The position numbers and the translations under genes were made by a program. Under the pieces are notes generated by a model, which had not been told where the DNA came from, did no database searches, and worked only from the letters and a program-made list of their open reading frames with translations. A DNA stretch of 64,000 bases, taken from assembly GCA_003290165.1 (NCBI GenBank), contig QNQO01000679.1:372001-436000 (forward strand), written 5' to 3'. The stretch's first letter is position 1. Every line of letters begins with the position of its first letter. Positions 1-10,722 of the stretch are shown here, piece by piece. The stretch comes from Berberis thunbergii. Lineage: Eukaryota > Streptophyta > Magnoliopsida > Ranunculales > Berberidaceae.

Positions 1-700
1 TAAGCCACCTTTATGATCCATAATATTTCTAAAAACAAAAACCATATTGAGAATTCGCTATGGGGGAAACTAAACAAATGGGATTGTTTCATCAATTAAA
101 CCTTCTGAAACAGCATAAGCCACCTTTATGATCTAGATTTCCATTGAACAATTTAACAAACAGTTCCTGAACAATGTATATAACCTACTAAAAACACCCA
201 AAATTGCAAACAGCATAACTGTTCATCTCCATCACAGAATAAACAAGAATTCCTACTAAAAACACACATGCTTCTATGACAAAAGTTCATCACCCAAAAC
301 AAAGAATGTAGAAAACCCAAAAAACAATCACCCCTATAATGCACAGATTTCTTCTTCAAACACATATTCTCCTTCATTTCGAACCCTAAGTTTTCGATGT
401 GATTGGTTTTCACCATCCATGTACTAACAAGATTCCTTCTTTCCCCCAAATTTTCATCAAAATTCATTCTTTACGCAAAAAAAAAAAAAAAAAACCCTAA
501 TTTTCGTCTACCACATAATGGGTATCATCAAAACTCATGCTTTATTCGAAAAGAACCTAATTTCCATCTTCCACAGAATGGGTTTCATCAAAATTCCCAC
601 TTTACCCTAAAAGAACCCTAATATGAACTTCTAATCACTGAAAATCTTCGTTTTTGTGTGAATTGAAAGAGAACTAAACATGAAAAAAAAATGACTTGGG
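1..700. other. AT-rich non-coding stretch with degenerate direct repeats
   Basis: No coding potential is recognisable. The words CCCTAATTTTC, CATAATGGGT and CATCAAAA recur three times between about 430 and 620 at a spacing near 65 bp, so this part is a degenerate short tandem repeat. A 17-bp word AAGCCACCTTTATGATC occurs at 2 and again at 118. The stretch could be the 5' intron of a minus-strand gene whose body lies left of the window (see the next entry). Confidence 0.4.
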
Positions 701-710
701 TGGAAGAGAT

Positions 711-900
711 CGAACTTACATTGGTTCGAAGTGATCTTTCTCGCTTTCTTTGCGGCGAATTCTTGCTTGTTTTTTTCTGTCTCACAGAGTTTATCAGAGC
801 GTTTGAGTTAGAAATTTGGGTTTTCAGTTCTATCCATGCGAACTCTTCTTCTTATAACGGCTAGTAAACTCCAACGGTCGAATTTGGTTCTCTTGGAAAG
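711..900 (-). promoter_or_regulatory. Possible promoter and first untranslated exon of a minus-strand gene
   Basis: Read on the minus strand there is a TATA-like CCGTTATAAG near 853-862. An A-rich purine leader follows. About 130-140 bases downstream comes GAACCAAT followed by GTAAGTTCG (711-719), a good plant 5' splice site. This layout is typical of a plant housekeeping 5' UTR with a leader intron. The coding part would lie to the left, outside the window. No ATG-initiated conserved protein is visible, so this rests on signals only. Confidence 0.3.
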
Positions 901-1018
901 TGCTATGTAGGCCGGGCCCTGTCTCTGGAGGCCCATCATCATTACAAACGTCTATGGTGTTGAGATGATATAACACATCTCTATGCGTCATTAACGATAA
1001 GTACCGTTAGAATTTATA

Positions 1019-1054
1019 TAATATTATTATTATTATTATTATTTTTTTTTTTAT
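1019..1054. repeat. (ATT)n microsatellite followed by a T run
   Basis: About eight ATT units followed by a run of T. It lies in gene-free DNA and is probably simple slippage repeat. Confidence 0.85.
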
Positions 1055-1649
1055 AAGAAACTACATTTTGCTGTTCCATGTAGTAACTTTTTTTCCCTAC
1101 CACTATGGGTCTATTTAGTTATCTATTTCCCTTGTTAGACAAATCTTCGGTGACAGGAAATCGATTCTTTATAAGATTGATTTCCACTACTCACGAGAAT
1201 TCAAGTTCGAAAGAGAGGTATAAAATCGATTTTAATTTCCATGTCTATTTTTTTGTGCAACCAAAAACACCCTACATTCAAATTAAAATTTGGAAGATAA
1301 CACTTAGTTTATAAATGCAGTTTTTTTTTTGGTAAACATTTTATAAATGCAATTACTTGTGGAGTTTTCTTCTTATGCGATGGATGGTTGGAAAGATACG
1401 CATACATAGATGCGTATTTATATAATGCAAACATCTTCATGGCCATCATCATCATAGATGACTGATTTTGGGGAGGAATGTATATATGTACAAATTCTAC
1501 ATAGCCCTGTCTTGTTTCCAAACATCTCGCTGATTTAGCAGGCTCGCTGTGTTGAGCACCAACCACATAATACAAAATTTGTATAGCACGATGATAAATA
1601 TATAGGGCTCATAAACAAGTTTACTTTCAACCAGATCCTCTCCATGATC
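1055..1649. other. Gene-free stretch 3' of the XPB pseudogene
   Basis: Only short random ORFs occur here and nothing matches a family I know. It contains A/T runs and a short CATCATCATCAT tract near 1,445. Confidence 0.5.
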
Positions 1650-2045
1650 ACCTAACCAAAACGCTTCTTGAATAGAAAATGCCGCTTTGCTGGATCCTTG
1701 GGCTTACCCTTGAGTTGGCATTGTTTACCACGACTGCACACAATTGAAAAGTTAAAGGAAGCATTGAAGGAAATCCATAAAAAAGAAATAATTTAAAACC
1801 CACCCCGAAATACATCGTACATGGACTTGCAACGGAGCAACTGAAAGATTCAGGTGAATATAAGAAGTAAGAACAAGGGAAAAAAATCATACCAGTATTC
1901 CATGTAGTCTATGTAGACCATCCCGAGTGCACCAGACGTGGCACTCATTGATCCCATGGACCGACGAGCTTTAATCAGTACTATGTCATCAGTATCTTCG
2001 TCCAGTTGCTCTAAACCAGCCATATCATCACCAGCATTGAGAACC
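1650..2045 (-). pseudogene. XPB: XPB pseudogene: last two exon remnants (C-terminus)
   Basis: Block 1,893-2,045 translates to the conserved C-terminal region with VLNAGDDMAGLEQLDED and RRSMGSMSATSGA. Block 1,650-1,730 translates to a lysine/arginine-rich tail with GKPKDPAKRH, LFKKRFG and a stop, matching the usual XPB end. The intervening ~165 bp looks like an intron. This part carries no obvious frameshift, so it is the best-preserved end of the locus. Confidence 0.82.
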
Positions 2046-2130
2046 TGCAATACAAAGACATCTTCAGAATTTGTGATTCAACAACAATACATTGCTTAAT
2101 AAAGCTATACCATATACTTTGGAGGGCAAC

Positions 2131-2215
2131 CTTATTGAGAAGCTGTAATTTCTCATCACGGGTGTGATAGCTCAATTCATCCCCCGTATCAGGTGGAGGT
2201 AAGCTTGTAATAACC
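2131..2215 (-). pseudogene. XPB: XPB pseudogene: exon remnant with VITSLPPPDTGDEL
   Basis: The minus-strand translation gives VITSLPPPDTGDELSYHT followed by RDEKLQLLNKV, which in XPB directly precedes the VLNAGDDM exon. It is flanked by a pyrimidine-rich acceptor and a GT donor in the right places. The exon that normally lies upstream (containing YSTKRQQFLIDQGYSF in the family) was not found between here and 4.05 kb. Confidence 0.8.
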
Positions 2216-4047
2216 TGCCAGCATTTGAAGAAAAATTAAAAGTCCACACTAATTGCACTAGATGGTGTGCATCTGTACTACATTTATTTCTTGAGCAAGC
2301 CTTGAATTTTATTATTTAAACCAACCGTTACTGTAAAGATTATGGTATAGATCACATATGGAACACAAATTACTTTCAATTGTTATTATTTCTTGGCAGT
2401 GAAAGTTTCCCACTAATAACATATTGAAACTAAAAAACTGAAGGCTCTAACTATTTATCTATGAAACTGGAAATCTAATAACTTTGAAAAATAAGGAACT
2501 CTCTTAAAAGTCATCATTTGTTACTCTAAAACTTGCATTTGGTTTTAAATGCTAAATAATCTAGGGGAAACCGTCAATAACAGATACGGGATCGGAAAGA
2601 AAGGGAGAGCGAGGGTGAAGCCTCATGTTTTCTATCAAAAATGGTGCAAGTTACTTTTGCTGTCACAAGCGAGCAGAGATTTTTCGAATAGAATTTTCTC
2701 TTTCTTCTGTGTCAGAAAAAGCAATTCTATTAAGAAGCAGGTGCCTTAGTGAGGGAGGAACTCGCAAATTGTTAGAAAGAAAACACATACAAAGTTATCA
2801 CGCAAAAACAAGGTTTACCAAAGAAAACATAAAATCATCCACTTGAAAGTTTCTTACAATTTTTGCGACAGAGACCCAATACCACAGTTTCATGTCATTT
2901 GGAGGATGAGATTTTCTGTCAGTATAGCTAAGCCCTTAAAGTTTCCCAGAGTTTCGGTCTTTTCAAACTATCCATTGGATTGGACTACTCCACAATCAAA
3001 CCCCCACTTTGGCTATTTTTAGTTCATTGAGAAAGTGAATCAAAATCCTCTCAAGTATATTGCAGCTCGGCAACAAGTGGTCAGAGTTCTCATCGGCCTC
3101 ATGTTTAGGATATATTGATTTAGACTTCTATCTATTTTAGATGTTTGCATATACTGATTTGTAACAACAGATTATGTTGATGTTTAAGTTGCTTGTACAA
3201 GGATTTGTCTTTGTTTATTCCGTTTATAAATAAAAATGTCTTCGGCGCCAAAGGCGGTCTCCACCTCGGCCTTATGGCAACACTTTGAGGTTGAGATGAG
3301 ATGTTGTTATAGAAAATAGTACCTTGGCGACGCAAAGCAAAGCCACAGAAGATCCTCACAAAAAATAGTTTTTGGGAGGTGAGAAGGATTTTTTTTTTTT
3401 GAAGTACGGTTACAGAAGATTTTGTAATAATCCCCAATTTTTACACTTTCTCCTCTGCCCTTCCCTCCCCAATTTTTCTATTTTTGTGGTTCCCACCAAC
3501 GCCTCACTTTTTTTTTCCTACTTTTTTAAACTATTTTTATAGGAAATTTCTTTAAAACCTAACATTGCCTCGGAATCAAAACAATAACAGAACTTCCCGC
3601 AAAAAATATCCCAGAGGGAAATACTTTCAGGATGATAAAGACAAAAGGGCTTCACAAGTATTTGCAGTGTTATAGTATACATGACAAGCTTCAGACTGGA
3701 CAGCTATACCTGAAAGTGATGCAGAAATACACACAGCTACTGCTGTATAACTAATAATATGGCAGTCTTCCACTGTAATATAATAATTATATTTTTACTA
3801 TAAAGTGTCTGAAGTTCAATAATAATATAATTAGATAAGGGACCTTGAAGCTATAACCTTGGTCAATAAAAATTGTTCTCTTTGTACAGTACTACATTTC
3901 CTACATCCTACAAGCAGCAAAAGTTTACATCAGAACAAGCATAATAAAATAAATGCATATGAATATATCATATGACACTTTTTTACATCCAAAAAACAAA
4001 ATGAATTACTACTGAGTTGTAAACAGGAAAAAGGAGTTCTTTCCAAC
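2216..4047. other. Intron-like, gene-free stretch within the XPB pseudogene
   Basis: No recognisable coding sequence. It contains AT-rich DNA, T runs near 3,390 and 3,510, and short random ORFs. A missing XPB exon would be expected here but I could not find it, so it is either deleted or too diverged. Confidence 0.5.
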
Positions 4048-4437
4048 CTGGGTATCGGTAGATACAAGTGAATAGAAGAAGGTGTTGTACTCTTCTTTTC
4101 CTCCAGCCATACCGTCCTGAAGCTTAACCTGTAGAGAGTAGAGACACTGATAAACATCAGAAATTGGGGAGCATAATCCAATAATGCAAAGTAGAAGCAG
4201 TAAACTCCCATTTTTTGTGTAAGTAGAAATTCTCTTCATACTCTTTGCTATGCTCCAAATTGCTTTAGGGTGATCGTACTGACGTCTAGGATTTTAAGAA
4301 TAGAATAAAACAGCATGGACACATACCTTCGCCGAATACGACCCAATTGTTGGGCTTCCTGACGCCTTGAACCAGGCATGAGATGAAATCTGGATTATAA
4401 CATTTGCCTCTGGAATATCTATTGAATTATCTACTAC
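4048..4437 (-). pseudogene. XPB: XPB pseudogene: helicase motif VI region exons
   Basis: Exon remnant 4,330-4,437 gives DNSIDIPEANVIIQISSHA and, after a one-base insertion, GSRRQEAQQLGRIRR. This is helicase motif VI, where the family has QRLGRILR. Exon remnant 4,048-4,131 gives DGMAGGKEEYNTFFYSLVST. The extra T just after the SSHA codons shifts the frame here. The second copy of the start of this exon, at about 6.12-6.19 kb, lacks that insertion. Confidence 0.82.
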
Positions 4438-4797
4438 CTACAAGGAAGAATACGTAAAGTTAAACATATCGACTCAACACAGGACAAACCCAAAACTAGG
4501 GAATATGGTTACCGAGCATACTCCCCATGGAAACCTAATGACAGAGGAACCGAAAAAATGAAGAAATATTTTATTAATTGTTTAAAGCAGGGAGTGAAGG
4601 AGATATACAGATGAGGAAAATAGTTAAGATAGCGAGTATGGCAGGGGGGTCGGTTTGGGATGGAGTGGCTGGGAGAGGAATTTTTAGGTGTTTTAGATGA
4701 GAATTTATGGAGAAAGTGGATCAGGCAGAGTTTAAAAAAAACGGTGTCTTGGAATTTGGATGCAAGGATGATGGTAGTTTCGCAACCACCGACAACC

Positions 4798-5207
4798 GTG
4801 TTACAAACTCACAAACTCCATAACTTGAGATTTTGTACTCTAAAATTCAAAATCTACATTGATTTTGACATTCTTATAGTTGATGATGCATCATTTTATT
4901 GGCTGATTGGCTCACATTTAGGGGTTTTTCAAAAGTAAGATCCACATTTGGAAAAATCAATAAATGTACGCCAACGAAAAGACGCCACGTCGGCTGCCAG
5001 AGTTAGAATGTCAAAATCAATGTAGTTTTTGAATGATAGAATAGAGTTTCTCCTACTATATAGGTAAAATAGTGTCTTGCTCATGCCTTTGGCATGGCTA
5101 CCGTGCATGCCACCCTTGTTCGTGCCTTCGGCGTAGCTACTATGACATGCCATTGGAATGCCACTTGGCTTGTTGGGATGTGCGTAACAGAAGTAATAAT
5201 ATGATAA
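4798..5207. mobile_element. Insertion with inverted repeats, present in only one duplicate copy
   Basis: Copy 2 reads straight through from CCACTGACAACC to TGAGAGAGTTTAC, whereas copy 1 has ~410 extra bases there, so the segment was gained in copy 1 or lost from copy 2. Inside it CTACATTGATTTTGACATTCT (4,852-4,872) is repeated in inverted orientation at 5,007-5,027, giving a fold-back core of about 180 bp. GGCATGGC and GCATGCCA words near 5,090-5,160 form further short inverted repeats. No coding region is seen. It could be a MITE or a compound of two small elements. Confidence 0.5.
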
Positions 5208-5686
5208 AATTTTGAGAGAGTTTACGTTGTTTTTTATAGTTTTTCAAATATAAATCATCTGAAAATTTTGTTTTAACTTATTTTTTGTTGAGGAGTTGGT
5301 TGTTGGATTATTAGATCTTCTTGTCTTGTCTCATTTATGTATGAATATCTATCTATTTGCCGATTTGAAGAATTGAGAAAAAAAATTAATAATATTAAAT
5401 CTTACAAATCAAATACTCCACATTTATATTAATAATGTTTATATTGCGTTCAAAAATCTCGATCAAAGTCAAACACTTACCTGAGCCAGTCACTTGCATC
5501 CACGTTTATATATCTACCAAAAGAAAAAGATGGTCTAAAAAGCTGCATAACCTACAAAACAAAAGGCTTCAGTCGAGATTTTATTATATATGTGTCCAAG
5601 CATTTCTAAAGAAAATAATATTTATCAACAAAGAAATGTTAAAAATATATAAATCTGCAGAGTTGTAATAAATACCTGTTTTTTCT

Positions 5687-6110
5687 TGGAATTTTCCTTT
5701 TTCAAATATTCACCGAAGAAACTCCTTTGTCATTGAACACCAAACTTCAGCACACTGAACATTTGCAATGAAGCCACCACCAAATCCAACCAATTCGCTT
5801 CATACAATTTTGGACCAATAAGAAAGTTCAGATATGTGATATGTTCATCTTCTGTCACCAGTGGTTCTGAGAATCACAAAGTGGAAGGGTGGAACGGAGT
5901 TTTAGTTCTCAGAAATTTGATCTTATTACCAACATTACCTCGGAATCTTTCTTTGCTATCTGATGTGAAATGACAAATTTGATCTTATAGTAATTTGACC
6001 AGTGCTTGAACTGAAAAGCCCATTGATCCACAGCAACAGCATTTGTTGTGAAGCACATGCAGCTTTTACGAATTCGACCGGCTGCAGAAACACCAACAAG
6101 AGATTTTCGT
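5687..6110 (-). pseudogene. XPB: XPB pseudogene, duplicate copy 1 of the central helicase exons
   Basis: Block 5,687-5,880 gives [18 protein letters not shown]. It then breaks at a 4-bp deletion relative to copy 2 (at about 5,795), followed by QCAEVW-like sequence and a frameshift in the TKEFF codons. Block about 5,940-6,110 gives [17 protein letters not shown] and [10 protein letters not shown], the segment just after Walker A. Walker A itself is cut off by the duplication junction. Confidence 0.8.
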
Positions 6111-6117
6111 TCTCTTG

Positions 6118-7505
6118 AACCAGCATGAGATGAAATCTGGATTATAACATTTGCCTCTGGAATATCTATTGGATTATCTCCTACCTACAAGGAGGAATAC
6201 GTAAAGTTAAACATATCGACTCAACATAGACAAACCCAAAACTAGGGATTATGGTTACTGAGTATACTCCCCATGGAAACCTAATGACAAAGGAACCGAA
6301 AAAATGAAGAAACATTTTTATTAATTGTTTAGAGCAGGGCGTGAAAGAGGTATACAGATGAGGGAAATAGTTAAGATAGCAAGTATGGCAGGGGGTCGGT
6401 TTGGGATGGAGTGGCTGGGAGAGGAATTTTTAGGCGTTTCAGATGTGAATTTATGGAGAAAGTGGATCAGGCAGAGTTAAAAAAAAGTGTCTTGGAATTT
6501 GGATGCAAGGATGATAGTAGTATCTCAACCACTGACAACCCTTTGAGAGAGTTTACTTTGTTTTTTCATAGTTTTTCAAATATAAATCATCTGAAAAATT
6601 CGTTTTAACTTATTTTTTGTCGATGAGAGTTGGTTGTTGTTGGACTATTATATCTTGTTGTCTCATTTACGTATGAATATCAATTTATTTGCTGATTTGA
6701 AGAATTGAGAAAAAATTAATAATATTAAATGCGACAAATAAATAGTCCACATTTATATTAATAATGTTTATACTGGGTTAAAAATCTTGACCAAAGTCAA
6801 ACACTGAGCTGAGCCAGTCGCTCACATCCACGCTTATATATATATCCCAAAATAAAAAGGTGTTCTAAAAAGCTGCATAACCTACAAAACAAAAGGCTTT
6901 GATCGAGATTTTATTATATATGTGTGTCCAAGCATATCTATAGAAAATAAAAAGTTGCATATCCTACAAAACAATATTTATCAACAAAGAAATGTTAAAA
7001 ATAAATAAATCTGCAGAGTTGTAATAAATACCTGTTTTTTCTTGGAATTTTCCTTTTTCAAATATTCACCGAAGAAACTCCTTTGTCATTGGACACCAAA
7101 ATTCAGCACACTGAACATTTGCAATGAAGCCACCCTTCACCAAATCCAACCAATTCGCTTCATACAATTTTGGACCAATAAGAAAGTTTGGATCTGTGAT
7201 ACGTTCATCTTCTGTCACCAGTGGCGCTGAGAATCACAAAGTGGAAGGGTGGAATGAGGTTTTAGTTCTCAGAAATTTGATCTAATTACCAACATTACCC
7301 CAGAACCTTTCTTTGCTATCCGATGTGAAACGACAAATTTGATCTTATCGTAAATTGACCAGAGCTTGAACTGAAAAGCCCATTGATCCACAGAAACAGC
7401 ATTTGTTGGTAAATACAAGAAGCTTTTACGAATTCGACTGGCTGCAGAAACACCAACAAGAGATTTTCCTTCTCCACAAGGTAGAACAATAATGCCAGAT
7501 CCCAC
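6118..7505 (-). pseudogene. XPB: XPB pseudogene, duplicate copy 2 with Walker A exon
   Basis: Block 7,300-7,505 encodes [20 protein letters not shown] and [23 protein letters not shown]: helicase motif I (GEGKS here; GAGKS is usual) and the adjacent conserved segment. Block 7,037-7,228 encodes [20 protein letters not shown] and [20 protein letters not shown], then runs into the same one-base frameshift as copy 1. Block 6,118-6,187 repeats DIPEANVIIQISSHAGSR. The DExH-box exons that normally lie between the first two blocks are absent. Confidence 0.83.
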
Positions 7506-8520
7506 TCCACTTGCAAATTATGTAACAACATTGAGTAAATGCCTTGTCCAAATGTCATTGCACAGTTTCAATTAAGCCAACTTCCATAAAAAACAACAGT
7601 CGTGATTAAGGAAACTCTGGCACATCCATAAACTAGCCTTCGTCATTAAAATGGGAGAGAGATGCAACTCCTTGAAAAAGATCGAAACTATAATGATAGG
7701 CAATGTGAGCACATGGATAGGTCTGTCAAAACTAGTGTTGAAAATATTGTTATATGAACATACAACTTGGAAACTTACAATTGCCAAACATTTTGCTAAC
7801 ACTCTTTTCCTGGTTGTCGAGGTTGTGCTTAAGGCTTCAGTTCCATGTTGAGATCAGGGTTAGCCTACATTCCTAGAAGAGTGTCATTTTCAACGAAGAA
7901 GAGGTCAATAATATCAATTTCAAATGATAAACAGGATCTTCCTAATTGCCAATCAGTTTAGCATCAATAGATCACTCTACGTAGATAATATGTTCCATTA
8001 AAGCATTCAAAATTAAAGAAGCCAACTTGTACATTTTCGTATTATTTACCTCTTCAACAATAAGTTAAAATTATTAGTCATTCATTCACTTGTAGTTATT
8101 ATTGCTTCTCAAGGACTAACAACTTGTCATTATATGCTTGTAAAATTAGTATGGAATTGAAACTTTGTGAAAAAAGTTTATTATCTAAGCATAGAGTGTC
8201 CGATGGGAGTATCCGTGATGGTAGAAACCTTTTTTTCTTTAGAAATAGTGTCCTTACATAGCAAAAAATAATACACTTTATGCAAAATGAAAACCTCATA
8301 AGAGGGTTTAATGTGGATTATTATTATTTGTTTGTTTTTAGATTATATTTTATTTTTATCAGTCACAAAGCCTAAGTGATCCCAACTGAACTAAACTAGT
8401 TGTCAAATAACACACCAACTAAACATTTCTAAATTGTACATCTCTTATGAACCCTAAGTGATCCCCCAAAAACCCACACTGTCGTGATATTACACAACAA
8501 TTGATTAATGTCCCTTTTTG
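7506..8520. other. Gene-free stretch within the XPB locus
   Basis: Nothing with family-level similarity on either strand. The upstream XPB exons expected here (around the PRPYQEKSLSKMFGNG region) were not found. An AT-rich zone occurs at 8,290-8,350. Confidence 0.45.
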
Positions 8521-8524
8521 TTTC

Positions 8525-8985
8525 TGTAACACCCTTGTGTGGACGAGTGGTAAGGCTGATAGGCTACGATGGGGGATAGTGGTTATAATCTCACATCGCC
8601 TAGGTGAGGGAAGGGGATGAACTACTTATGTGTAAGATTGTATCCCTTCGGTATAACATGTTTTAAAGTCGTGAGGGTGGTTAAGCCCAAAACGGAAAAT
8701 ATTATACCATATGGATCGGGTCGTTCCAGAATGATATTAGATTGGAACCCAGACGGAAGTGTGAACACCCTAAAGGAGGTCGATTGTAACACCCTTTTGT
8801 GGGAGGGCGGTAAGGCTTACAGGCTACCAAGGGTGGTAATGGTTATAGTCCCATGTCACCTAGGTGAGAGAAGGAGATGAGTTATGTGTAAAATTGTATC
8901 CCCTTGGTATGACGTGTTTTAAGCCATGAGGATGGTTAGGACTAAAGCGAACAATATCATACCATTTTGATCGGGTCGTAACAGT
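8525..8985. repeat. Two tandem copies of a ~261-bp TGTAACACCC repeat
   Basis: The unit starts TGTAACACCCTT at 8,525 and again at 8,786. Shared words include GGTAAGGCT, ACCTAGGTGAG-like CCTAGGTGAG, GTAAGATTGTATCCC/GTAAAATTGTATCCC and GATCGGGTCGT. TGTAACACCC at a repeat border resembles plant LTR ends, so these may be LTR remnants. No internal retroelement genes are seen nearby. Confidence 0.65.
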
Positions 8986-9778
8986 TTCCCTTTGAAGATC
9001 CTTAGATTGCTTTCCTCCAAATTTGCTATGGATGTTAAAATGTGAACCCATACCCAATTTCCCTTGCTATAAAAGGTTTCGTGAGCTCACTACTCTCTCC
9101 ATGTTGCCAATTGGATGCAGCAGGCATACAACCCCGCAACCCCAATTAATGCCAATATGTTGGATGAGATTTCTATGGAAAAAGGGGCAAAAGAAAAATA
9201 AATACTCAAAATGACTTGATGCCTCTTCTTATGATAATTACCCCTAGGCGGACTAAGTTATCTGTGGCCAGATTTAACAGATCTCGTGTCTTTCTTTGTT
9301 AGTTTTGATCAGCTTAGATGTAGATCTTTCGGTTTATGTCTTCAAAGAGAGACATACAACTTTTTCGTACATTCAACTAAAGCCTCACAATTCTTCACTT
9401 ATCCACTCTAAAAAAAGCTTCATCCCTTTCTTATGATATAGGATCGCATAATATGTCAAATTAAGTATCCAACTTAGCATACAGATTTGCATATATTTGA
9501 TTTGATCAATGGCACCAAAATCACATGTGCTCCGCCAAAGTGTCAATCAACAAAAAAAAGCAAATGTGATAGGAAAAATAACTTATGTAAGCCACCAAAA
9601 AGTATTGTTCTGAATCCCATTCAACAGTAAAACGAACCTCATTAGAAATCCTTGCTCGAGATATGACCAATGTCTTTCACACCTATAGAATCCATAGAGA
9701 CAGTTCAGATCAAACAAAAATAACTAAATCTATCATCAAACAACAAACAAATAAACAATACAAATGAGATGCAGTTCT
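8986..9778. other. Intron-like, gene-free stretch
   Basis: No recognisable exon. It lies between XPB remnants and probably represents intron plus insertions. Confidence 0.45.
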
Positions 9779-10286
9779 TGCCTCCGGAAATGGTGACTCA
9801 ATGAAATACCAATTTTTCTTTAGCACAATCTTCACTTTACCACTAATTGGCAGTAGAAGCGTGGATGAAATCAATCATCTCCTTAGGTAGCTTCATTTTG
9901 TACAACTTGTTCAAAACATTAATGATAGTTTCAGATCAGACCTTAGAAGAAGAAAATGTTTTGGACTCAATCAAGAAACTTACAGAAAAAATTAATAATG
10001 GATCATTAAAACATAGTTTCAGAAAAACAAGCTCCGCAATTGCCCACAATGGGCGATTTTGCGTGATCCAGCTTTAATTCTAGCTTGGTGAAATCCCTCT
10101 TTTTCGCTTCTTCCCTCACCTTCAGATCATTGAAAACAAATTGCTTAAAACTAATACCCCCAAAACTAACTCAGAATCTCTACCACTAATAAGATGAAAT
10201 TAGATACCGTCACGGCCATCTTCGTCAGTGTCTTCGTAATAACGGGCTTCTTCTTCATGGTTGTCAAATGGAGCTCGACGATCTTC
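9779..10286 (-). pseudogene. XPB: XPB pseudogene: N-terminal exon remnants
   Basis: Block 10,208-10,286 has a good AG acceptor and GTATCT donor and encodes EEEARYYEDTDEDGRDG, the acidic N-terminal segment. Block about 10,020-10,130 encodes REEAKKRDFTKLELKLDHA and then a frameshifted PLWAIADG-like stretch. Block 9,783-9,920 encodes ETIINVLNKLYKMKLPKEMI and DFIHASTAN. A one-base insertion then creates a stop, and the shifted frame continues GKVKIVLKKNWYFIESPFPE. The first exon with the start codon was not found. Confidence 0.83.
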
Positions 10287-10517
10287 CTGTATAGAGGAAA
10301 CGTATCAGTGTGTATGTATCCATCAAATTGACGTCGGTTCTTCCAAAAACTTTCAATAACAATGCAACGCAGCAGCAAAGTATGGGCTTGGGCTTTCGAA
10401 AGCGAGACACAAATCCAAAACTCACCTTTAATACAATACAAATTTATTTACTTGGAAAGCCCAAACATAAGCCCTATTTGAAACGTTAGATCGGCTAGCG
10501 CTGAGAACTCAATTGTT

Positions 10518-10705
10518 TTTATTTTAAAATTGGGTCCTTGACTTTTTTTATTTATTTATTAATTCTTGTTCGAAGGCTACATGACTGACCCTATAGGATT
10601 AACCAAACCAGACCCGAAGGCTACAATATTGTTGCCACTAATCTCGAACTCGCGACCTCTCACAAGGAGAGTGAATGTCCGACCAACTGAGTTAAAATTG
10701 GTGGA
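10518..10705 (-). mobile_element. tRNA-derived SINE with 17-bp target duplication
   Basis: On the minus strand it has an A-box-like AACTCAGTTGGTCGG and a B-box-like GAGGTCGCGAGTTCGAG at tRNA-like spacing. The body ends in an A/T-rich tail (T-rich on the plus strand at 10,518-10,560). It is bounded by CTGAGAACTCAATTGTT (10,501-10,517) and CTGAGAACCCAATTGTT (10,706-10,722), a 17-bp duplication with one mismatch. This is the expected signature of L1-driven retroposition. Confidence 0.85.
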
Positions 10706-10722
10706 CTGAGAACCCAATTGTT

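Larger units (their letters stand above)
4371..7458. repeat. Tandem direct duplication inside the XPB pseudogene (copies 4,371-6,115 and 6,116-7,458)
   Basis: The sequence from 'gaaccaggcatgagatgaaa' (4,371) onward recurs from 6,116 in the same orientation and order: motif VI exon, intron with CTCCCCATGGAAACC, TATACAGATGAGG, the [14 protein letters not shown] exon, then the Walker A exon. Copy 1 ends inside the Walker A exon, at GAGATTTTCGTTCTC, where it joins the start of copy 2. Copy 1 is longer because it has an extra ~410 bp (4,798-5,207). Confidence 0.88.
1650..10290 (-). pseudogene. XPB: XPB (ERCC3) DNA-repair/TFIIH 3'-5' helicase pseudogene, whole locus
   Basis: XPB is the ATP-dependent helicase of TFIIH, acting in promoter opening and nucleotide-excision repair in the nucleus. 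Minus-strand exon remnants appear in the correct protein order: an acidic N-terminal piece (10.29-10.21 kb), a piece with DFTKLELKLDHA (about 10.1 kb), KLPKEMIDFIHASTAN (about 9.88 kb), the Walker A exon with [13 protein letters not shown] (7.5-7.3 kb), [18 protein letters not shown] (7.2 kb), DIPEANVIIQISSHA (4.4 kb), MAGGKEEYNTFFYSLVSTD (4.1 kb), LPPPDTGDELSYHTRDEK (2.2 kb), and the basic C-terminus ending KRHFLFKKRFG-stop (1.65 kb). Introns are retained, so this is a duplicated gene and not a processed copy. Several frameshifts, missing exons and an internal tandem duplication show that it is broken. A functional copy should exist elsewhere in the genome. Confidence 0.88.

Noticed and set aside
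8617..8880. 87-codon ORF across the tandem 261-bp repeat
   Set aside because: It spans the repeat junction, is not open in the second unit and has no known motif.
10166..10441. 91-codon minus-strand ORF overlapping the XPB N-terminal exon
   Set aside because: Reads a different frame from the conserved EEEARYYEDTDEDG exon and crosses its splice acceptor; no family match.
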